A stretch of 54,312 nucleotides of DNA from Methanosarcina sp. GTDB lineage: Archaea > Halobacteriota > Methanosarcinia > Methanosarcinales > Methanosarcinaceae. Location: assembly GCA_003164755.1 (NCBI GenBank), contig PLUB01000095.1, positions 153 through 54,464 on the forward strand. The letters run 5' to 3'. How positions within the stretch are numbered: the first letter of the stretch is position 1; each line of letters opens with the position of its first letter. This document shows, one piece after another, positions 48,640 to 54,312 of the stretch. Under the pieces are notes generated by a model, which was not told the DNA's origin, searched no databases, and saw nothing but the letters and a program-made list of their open reading frames with translations. The position numbers and the translations under genes were made by a program.

Positions 48640-48887
48640 GCAGACAGGTAAGACTCCTTGTTCTGGATGATCTTTTCGATGATATGGAAGAAAGAGGTTT
48701 AAGCTGTGTCAAATTAATCATTTCTAATGAGCACAAAAGGAAGGTTACAGAAAGTAAACAGAGAATTTTTGATTGGATCAAGCTGACAGATGTGTTATGT
48801 ACATCTGATAAACAAGTTCCCAGGAAAGTACCAAAAAAAGAAAAAGAAATGATTGAGAATTTCAAAAAGCATTTGTGGATGTTATAA
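48640..48887 (+). mobile_element. decayed IS256-family transposase fragment
   Basis: MEERGLSCVKLIISNEHKRK, a VLCTSDKQVPRKVPKKEKEM stretch and IENFKKHLW follow the mutator-type IS256 pattern, in which L-x-x-R-G-L-x-x-V-x-L-I-I-S-D-G-H-K is followed by C-x-x-H and V-x-x-K-V-P-K-K. The catalytic D of SDGHK is changed to N (SNEHK). Only about 70 codons remain. Confidence 0.65.
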
Positions 48888-49579
48888 AATATATAACTCG
48901 ATTAGGGAATTGGGGGAATTTGATTACGTATATGAGCTTGGTTGGTGAAATACTAAATAATGCTAAAAGAATAGCTCTGATCTTGATTACGAATTAGTGA
49001 AGTACTATATTTTGCCGTAATTCATGTGAGTTAAATTTGTTGGGTGTGTATATAGAACCAGATAAATTTTCGATTTTTGCGGTTTTTTGATTGACTTTTT
49101 GCTAAACTAAGTAATTGGTATCCTGATGGTCCTATGAAAGTTTTTAATATTGAACAAACATTGTGGTATTTTTTTATTAATTGGTGTAACCATCTTTTCT
49201 AATTCCAGTTCCCATCTTCTAAGGAATATTTACTAAATAATTCATAATGGAACTAATTAAAGACTATACAAAAAGTATATAATCAAATAAATCTAACAAT
49301 AAATTACGGTTCATAAATACCTTAAAACATAACTCACATGAGCTACAGGTATCACTTGTCATGCTCGTCCCATGCAGAGCATAAGATTAACTTTTGGACA
49401 TCTACAGTCATTGATGACCATCAGGTCTCGAGGAATTCACAAAGACAGCATTCTGTAATATATCTGCAGCTGTAATATCTCCATAGAGATCTGCGAGGCT
49501 AGGTATGAAAAGGCCTCTATTAAGGATCATGAATAAATTTTCAAGCGAATCTTTAAAATATACATAGGAAGTAAATTTC
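48888..49579. repeat. intergenic with family 3 repeat upstream of receiver gene
   Basis: About 49340-49485 is a family 3 repeat (see 42372). The rest is AT-rich with no gene. Confidence 0.45.
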
Positions 49580-49957
49580 ATGAAAGTATTACTCGTAGAT
49601 GATGATCCCTTATTTCTTGAGCTGTCAAAGACTTTCCTAGAAGTATCTCACGGAATAACATCCGATACTGCGAATTCTGCGAGGGAAGCACTCACTAAAT
49701 TGGAGAAAGATTCCTATGACGTGATAGTTTCGGATCATGATATGCCCTTTATTGATGGCATAAAATTCTTGAGAACTATACGTAATAAGAAAATTAGCAT
49801 TCCTTTTATTCTGTTTACTGGATTTGGAAAAGACGAAATCATGCATTTGGCAATAGAAAATGGTGCAAATTCTGTTATGCAAAAAACAAGTAATCCAAAA
49901 GTCCAGTATTCAGAGCTGTCAAAGCAAATATGGCAGATTGTAAGTAGTACAGGTTAG
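49580..49957 (+). CDS. single-domain receiver (response regulator)
   Basis: A 125-residue receiver domain with D7-D9 in LLVDDDPLF, D52 in DVIVSDHDMP, T80 in FILFTGFGKDE and K102 in VMQKTSNP. The MPxxDGIxFLRxIR and IPFILFTG wording and the tail SKQIWQIVSS are like the N-terminal receivers of Methanosarcina hybrid PAS-histidine kinases, so it may be a detached or truncated piece of such a kinase. AGGAAG lies about 10 nt upstream. It ends in TAG (49955-49957). Confidence 0.8.
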   Translation: MKVLLVDDDPLFLELSKTFLEVSHGITSDTANSAREALTKLEKDSYDVIVSDHDMPFIDGIKFLRTIRNKKISIPFILFTGFGKDEIMHLAIENGANSVMQKTSNPKVQYSELSKQIWQIVSSTG

Positions 49958-50164
49958 ATAATTCTGCAATTAGGATACAATATTCTACTATCAGATTAGT
50001 TTGTATCTGAATTTCTTAATAATTTTTATCCGAGTTTAAAGTCAACATTGCCCACTATCCAATTGTAGGAATGGTTTAAGTTTAATATAGCCTGGGTTGA
50101 TACTTTTGAGAAATTAGCTTATTGATCTATTTGATTTGAAAAAGCTGCATTATTTCAGTCGAAT

Positions 50165-50186
50165 ATCCCGCAGCAAGCTGCGGGAT
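50165..50186 (+). repeat. perfect hairpin, probable IS200/IS605 left-end stem
   Basis: ATCCCGCAG (50165-50173), loop CAAG, CTGCGGGAT (50178-50186): a perfect 9-bp stem. Y1 transposases of the IS200/IS605 family recognise such subterminal hairpins. It lies about 150 nt before a TnpA relic in the same orientation. Confidence 0.55.
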
Positions 50187-50334
50187 GGAAACTTCCCCAA
50201 TAACTTTTGTTGACTAACTGATTTACATTTATAGCTACCTTTGCAATGTAAATGGAATTTAGGCATTAAACTCATTGTGCCCATAAAAAAGTATCAAATG
50301 ACTTTTTTTATGTGAAATATCTAAAAAATATTTT

Positions 50335-50784
50335 TAGATACAGAAATCATCAGCATTTTAAAAAACGTATGCTTTGAAATTGATGAACGGTACTGCTTTG
50401 GTTTTAATGCAATTGGTAATAATGCCAATCATATCTATCTTTTAGTTGATGTTGAGCCAAAGTAATCCCCTTCAAAACTTATATTAAGAATAAAAACATT
50501 ACAGTGGGATAGATTTTTGAAGGATACTCTGAGATTAAAAATATGTTGGATGGCTGACTGGAAGTGATGCAGGATACAGAGGAACACTTGTAGATATAAC
50601 AATTTCCGAAGTTATCCAAAATTGCGTTGAAAATTGTGAAAACAAGGAGAAAAAGATGGGTAATAAAGAAAAATTCAAGAGTTCCTTGATTTCATGCTGG
50701 GAAAGAAGAATTGGAAATACCGAAATAAAATGGTTTTGTTACCCAATTTTGATTGAATTAGAACTTTTGCAGTTGAACTGAAAT
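50335..50784 (+). mobile_element. decayed IS200/IS605 TnpA (Y1 transposase)
   Basis: EIDERYCFGFNAIGNNANHI followed by YLLVDVEPK matches the HUH region, but H-x-H is now H-I-Y. TAA then replaces the Tyr of EPKYSPSK, followed by shifted pieces GWLTGSDAGYRGTLVD and ISEVIQNCVENCENKEKK, the conserved TnpA C-terminal region that includes the catalytic-Tyr neighbourhood. Stops and frameshifts make it inactive. An inverted A/T-rich arm pair, CATAAAAAAGT and ACTTTTTTTATG, lies just upstream (50282-50312). Confidence 0.75.
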
Positions 50785-51126
50785 TTTGATCGTATTAAAC
50801 CCTTTAATTGCCCAAATACAACTTTAAACCACCAACGATTATTAGAGACTTTTGATTTTCAGGAGTTATCTCAATATCATATTGAAGCATATTACAAAAT
50901 TTAGGGGTTGATAAAAATCATCTATAGTGTCATTAGTTCTTGTTTTATACCTAGAGTACTTATACCTACTTTAATTCCACTGGAAGTTAATCTAATCAAT
51001 CAAAAACCTAGAAAATAATAAAAAGTCTTTTATTTCATCATTTTCGACATGTTTCATCATATATTCATATATTGTTCTAGAATATAAATCGCATCGCAGA
51101 TAAATAAAGTTACTTGAGGAATTTAC
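50785..51126. other. intergenic upstream of pdaD
   Basis: A short broken frame with LLETFDFQELSQYHIEAYYK (about 50850-50900) may be the last part of the IS200-type element. The promoter of pdaD is likely in the AT-rich stretch 51060-51100. Confidence 0.3.
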
Positions 51127-51675
51127 ATGATCCCAAAAAAAGCTTTTGTGACAAAAGGTGCTGGAGTACATAGTGCTAGATTAGCATCTTTCGAGCTTGC
51201 ATTGAGAGCTGCAGGAATAGAGAAATTCAACCTTGTATGTGTTTCAAGCATTCTGCCTCCCAATTGCAAAATTATATCCAAAGAAGAAGGACTTTTGCAG
51301 CTAAAACCTGGTGGTATTGTCCATTGTGTACTTGCAAGGAACGATACAAACGAACCACATCGTTTGATGGCTTCAGCTATAGGAACTGCCGTTCCAGTAA
51401 ATGAAGAAAATTATGGCTATATTTCTGAGCATCATTCTTTTGGAGAAGAAGAAATTATTGCGGGAGAATACGCTGAAGACCTGGCAGCTACAATGCTAGC
51501 AACGACTCTTGGCATAGAGTTTGATGCCGAAATGGCCTGGCATGAGAGAGAACAGGTATATAAAGCAAGCGGGTATATCTTTGACTCATTCCATATTTGC
51601 CAGACTTCAACAGGTGACAAAAATGGTAACTGGACAACAGTTGTGGCAGCAATGGTCTTTGTTACCACAGACTAA
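51127..51675 (+). CDS. pdaD: pyruvoyl-dependent arginine decarboxylase
   Basis: A 182-residue proenzyme. [11 protein letters not shown] holds the self-cleavage site between S40 and S41; Ser41 becomes the pyruvoyl group of the alpha chain. [20 protein letters not shown] and [20 protein letters not shown] are family motifs, the latter region carrying the catalytic Glu. It converts arginine to agmatine, the first step of polyamine synthesis in methanogens. TTGAGGA lies 6-7 nt before the ATG. It is full length and intact. Confidence 0.94.
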   Translation: MIPKKAFVTKGAGVHSARLASFELALRAAGIEKFNLVCVSSILPPNCKIISKEEGLLQLKPGGIVHCVLARNDTNEPHRLMASAIGTAVPVNEENYGYISEHHSFGEEEIIAGEYAEDLAATMLATTLGIEFDAEMAWHEREQVYKASGYIFDSFHICQTSTGDKNGNWTTVVAAMVFVTTD

Positions 51676-51743
51676 AAGTTAGGATTAAAATGGATATAAT
51701 ATTTTGCCAAGTTTTTTTGGGTAGAATTATCATTTAACATCTC

Positions 51744-51995
51744 TTATCCAACTTTAATCACCCACTTTTTAATATACAAAAATTTTGGTTTTTTTCTGCT
51801 CGGACAGATAAAGGAAAGAGTTCCCTGCGTCAGAATAATTTTTAGGGCAAAAGCAAAATCTAGTTCGATATTTTCAAGTTTGATTGTACAATCAAAAGCT
51901 TCGACAATTCTTTTTTTGGTGATAGGAACATCTATCCAGCTAACAAGCCTATCACCAAGCATCAAAATCGGGCTCTCCATTTTTGCCAAGTACAA
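51744..51995 (-). pseudogene. second, decayed copy of the mutase N-terminus
   Basis: The minus-strand fragment LVSWIDVPITKKRIVEAFDC, TIKLENIELDFAFA aligns with the mutase at 13-717 (FVGWIDIPLSREGIEEALDC, AVKLENIELDLAFA), and the DNA identity is high over about 200 bp. The RHG region has shifted frame (the CATGGAG of copy 1 appears as AATGGAG), so the catalytic His is gone. The copy ends soon after the position where copy 1 has its TGA. Confidence 0.75.
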
Positions 51996-52120
51996 AATAA
52001 ACCAGATAACTTATAGAATGGAGCCCCAGAATTCACTAACAAAGAATTAAGTCAAAAATAAATATAATTTAATACATTGGTCTTGCACTTTTAAGACTTG
52101 AAAACTTAATGGTTACCACC

Positions 52121-52768
52121 CTACCTGAACTCCAGTTTGGTAGCATAAAGAAGATGCCATAGGTCTGCCTTTTGGTTCATTCTCTCCGCATCAATTGCAG
52201 CTCCAAGTCCTTCTATTTCAAACAGGATATTCATTTTTCCAAATTTGACCTTTCCGATCCGACTTCCCATCCTGCTATAATCAAGGGCATCGGCAAGTCG
52301 AATAAGGGAAGCCACTTTCAGGGTAAGGTCCTGCAGGTCTTCAGGCATTTTTCCGAATGATTTTCTTTCAAGTTCCTCAAGCTTCTCTTTTTTAATCTTT
52401 TTTTTATGCAGAAAAGTCGTCCAAGCGATTACAGGCCATAGCTTTTCTGGTAGTTCGGCAGGCGGATGTAAGCGCAGTATATTTCTTCCTGCTTTGTGGT
52501 GATTCTCAAGATCCTTAGTCACGCCAGTATCATGAACAAGCGCAGCTACTTCCACAAACGTTCGCATTTCAGAATCCAGCCCGTGAATAGAATTAAGGAG
52601 ATCAAAAAGTTCAAGAGCATTTCTGGCCACATTATCTGCATGGTTACGCTCGATTCCATACCTGTGGAAAATCACTTCCAGAGACAGAGGTCCAGGAGGA
52701 AGGTTTTCTACGAACTGCTCATCACTTTCAATTCTATAATCTGAATTCATACTAAAATCTTTATCCAT
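52121..52768 (-). CDS. HD-domain phosphohydrolase, Ppx/GppA C-terminal type
   Basis: A 215-residue HD protein. The metal ligands are all visible: H43 in ERNHADNVARN, H79-D80 in ALVHDTGVT, the HH pair in ENHHKAGRNIL, and D in RLADALDYSRMGSR. The layout is that of the HD domain fused to exopolyphosphatase/GppA proteins, here alone. A role in polyphosphate or nucleotide phosphate hydrolysis is likely but unproven. It is related to the middle of the CYTH-HTH-HD-CHAD protein at 44003. An A/T-rich TATA-like stretch lies about 25 nt before the ATG and no ribosome site is seen, so the mRNA may be leaderless. Confidence 0.85.
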   Translation of the reverse strand: MDKDFSMNSDYRIESDEQFVENLPPGPLSLEVIFHRYGIERNHADNVARNALELFDLLNSIHGLDSEMRTFVEVAALVHDTGVTKDLENHHKAGRNILRLHPPAELPEKLWPVIAWTTFLHKKKIKKEKLEELERKSFGKMPEDLQDLTLKVASLIRLADALDYSRMGSRIGKVKFGKMNILFEIEGLGAAIDAERMNQKADLWHLLYATKLEFR

Positions 52769-53564
52769 TTTTTTTCTGCTCTTGTTTATTTAAATATTGA
52801 GACCAACTTAAACTTATTTTTAAATTATCTTTATTATCAATAGTAAAGGTTACATATCTGAGAAGCAAAATCAAATGAAAAGACCTTGCGATCAAATAAA
52901 CTTTTTGAGTAATTAGAGATCTAATGCTATTTATTTTTTTAGTTCAACCGCTTAAGTCCTAATATGTGTTACATTATTTTTTTGCAATAAAAAATAGAAT
53001 TCTGATAAACTCCAGGTCTTAGCTGTTTGTTTACAATGCCTACATCAGCAATTTGTTGAAATCTGAAGTTTATCGAAATTCTCCACATACATTTTCCATG
53101 TTTAAGTGAAATGGGGAGAGATTCTTATGCTCACTTTTTTCAATAACCCAACTCAAAACCCTCTTTTTCGATCAAATGAGAAAAGTAAAGACTATTTGAG
53201 CTGGTCCACCTACCTTCAAAACTATTTGAAACTCTTGTTCAGATTAAAACTTCTGTTCAGAAAGAAATTTTTATACACATAATATTAAATAACTACACAC
53301 ATAATTGTATATCTGTATCAGGGATTTCGATTGAATACTTATTGATGGTTTTGGATCAGGAATCTCTCTTCAAAAACACAGATTTGACATCAAAATTGGC
53401 TTAAAATTAATGTGAGAACGCACTATAATCATTAAAAGCAATATAGTTGATTTGAACACATAAAAAACGATTTTAAAACTATCAACTATTGGAAAATGAA
53501 AGAAATGATTTACTGATAAGCTGAAAACTGCAAGCTTGCTTTAGAGTGAAAGCGGGATGAAAAC
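52769..53564. repeat. intergenic with family 1 element
   Basis: Contains the palindromic element copy 52997-53091 (left TTCTGATAAACTCCAG, right GAAGTTTATCGAAATTCTCC) and, near 53411, TGTGAGAACGCACTATAA, also seen around 23138. No gene recognised. Confidence 0.4.
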
Positions 53565-53702
53565 ATGAGTCCATCAGAATTTGCACCGATTATGCTCAAA
53601 ATAGTGGAAAATATAGATGAATACGAAGAACCAGATATATACCAAGAAGCTTTAATGGAATTAATGGGAAACTCGATTAAGACCTTTACCAAGAAACCAT
53701 AG
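53565..53702 (+). CDS. possible 45-residue acidic protein
   Basis: The ATG at 53565 follows GCGGGAT and encodes MSPSEFAPIMLKIVENIDEY, EEPDIYQEALMELMGNSIKT, then FTKKP and TAG. It is acidic and helical. If the TAG (53700-53702) were read through, 21 more codons would follow. No family is known. It may be a small gene or the head of a lost one. Confidence 0.35.
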   Translation: MSPSEFAPIMLKIVENIDEYEEPDIYQEALMELMGNSIKTFTKKP

Positions 53703-53892
53703 ACCAGTGATAATAAAGAAAATGACAACATATTCATGCTCCAGTGTCTTCGGTTCCCTTTTGATTTATGAAGTTTTGAATCATTAAGATTTAATTACTA
53801 CACACAATTCTGAGTTTATCTGGATCAGATCATCATCGGAGAGGATAATAAAGTAAATAAAATTTTTAAATTGGTGTACCTAACAAATGATA

Positions 53893-53992
53893 ACTTTGAA
53901 ATCACTAACCTTCAAGAACACAACCTTGAAAAAGTTAATCTCACAAAGGCTGACATTAAAAAGTTCTCTAGATATATACAAAGCAAGTCGTA
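53893..53992 (+). pseudogene. pentapeptide-repeat remnant
   Basis: DNFEITNLQEHNLEKVNLTK followed by ADIKKFSRYIQSK is readable, with N-L spaced every five residues as in pentapeptide-repeat proteins. It is related to the broken gene at 42605-43008 and only a short piece remains. Confidence 0.45.
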
Positions 53993-54114
53993 AAGAATAT
54001 CTTGAGAATATAACCGAAAAGAAATGAATAAAAGTCTTCTACCATGTTTGAATTACAAAAATTGTAGGTTCTCAATAGTCAATATTAGAAAAAAATATCC
54101 TCAGACACATATAG

Positions 54115-54312
54115 CGAACTACCCACCCTGTCGGGTTGATACCCTCCGAGGAAGAAGACTTCACTTTTTAGAGTTAAAAAGTTCAGAAATACTTCTTAGG
54201 CTAAAAACTGACATACTTCCCACACAAACTGTGGAGAAGCTTCTTTTCTGGTAACCCGTTTACTGAAAATAGTACGGTCCAGGATCTTTAGAGGGATGTC
54301 AGTATTCCCTTT
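54115..54312 (+). ncRNA. possible omega-RNA/TnpB right-end-like structured segment
   Basis: CACCCTGTCGGGTTGATACC, CTCCGAGGAAGAAGACTTCA, then a stem CTTTTTAGAGTTAAAAAG followed by TTCAG. The block ends GAGGGATGTCAGTATTCCC at 54293-54310. The order GGAAGAAGxC, hairpin, AGTTCA and the closing GGGATGTC resemble TnpB omega RNAs. It may run past the window. A 76-codon frame overlapping it (54024-54254) is not convincing. Confidence 0.3.

Noticed and set aside
54024..54254. 76-codon plus-strand frame at the end of the window
   Set aside because: Overlaps a hairpin-rich segment, lacks a ribosome site and has no recognised motif.
1..54312. rRNA or tRNA genes
   Set aside because: I looked for conserved T-arm (GGTTCRAATC) and rRNA stretches and found none; a covariance search would settle it.

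Overview
The window looks like a chromosomal segment of a methanogenic archaeon of the genus Methanosarcina or a close relative. The evidence is archaeal RPA with its RPA-associated partner, a methanofuran-biosynthesis ATP-grasp ligase (MfnD), methanogenesis marker protein 8, pyruvoyl-dependent arginine decarboxylase, a CooC-type CO-dehydrogenase maturation ATPase, a grpE-dnaK-dnaJ cluster, and the very low coding density with AT-rich spacers and decayed insertion sequences typical of that genus. I see no rRNA, tRNA or CRISPR array. The exact species cannot be told from the sequence by eye.

Layout. 0-3.5 kb: a phosphoglycerate-mutase-family gene broken by one in-frame TGA, cooC (apparently starting at ATA), a decayed TPR gene and a small conserved gene. 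3.5-5.6 kb: IS110 debris. 5.6-7.4 kb: the RPA/RPAP operon. 8.4-10 kb: mfnD and a small membrane protein. 10.1-14.3 kb: grpE, dnaK, dnaJ. 15.5-17 kb: a GT2 glycosyltransferase with a duplicated 5' end. 17-24 kb: remnants of IS630 and IS5-type elements around an intact M20 dipeptidase. 24-29.3 kb: a small gene, RNase Z, a response regulator and a secreted 11-residue-repeat protein. 30.5-34.5 kb: purA, a cupin and marker protein 8, with a ~370-bp element bounded by long inverted repeats between the last two. 36.6-43.7 kb: a phosphate-flavoured cluster. It holds a frameshifted pstS, a long gene with a C-terminal PhoU-like (DUF47) domain whose frame is interrupted only by three TAG codons, and a PPDK-like ATP-grasp/phospho-histidine protein without the pyruvate/PEP barrel. 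Broken Mth938-like, pentapeptide-repeat and coiled-coil genes follow. 44-46.6 kb: a large CYTH-HTH-HD-CHAD fusion. 46.9-54.3 kb: small genes, a single-domain receiver, IS256, IS200 and TnpB-type remnants, pdaD, a second decayed mutase fragment and a stand-alone HD protein related to the HD part of the fusion.

How genes may work together. RPA/RPAP and GrpE/DnaK/DnaJ are ordinary modules. The most unusual content is the 36.6-52.8 kb stretch. PstS, the PhoU-like protein, the PPDK-like phosphotransferase, the CYTH/CHAD fusion (both domains are linked to phosphate polymers) and the HD protein all touch phosphate or polyphosphate chemistry. That they form one system is inference. The three TAG codons deserve attention because Methanosarcina can decode UAG as pyrrolysine, but three CAG-to-TAG changes in a dying gene would look the same.

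The spacers carry at least four dispersed repeat families (described below) and many transposase remnants, so the window is a mix of housekeeping islands and eroding accessory DNA.
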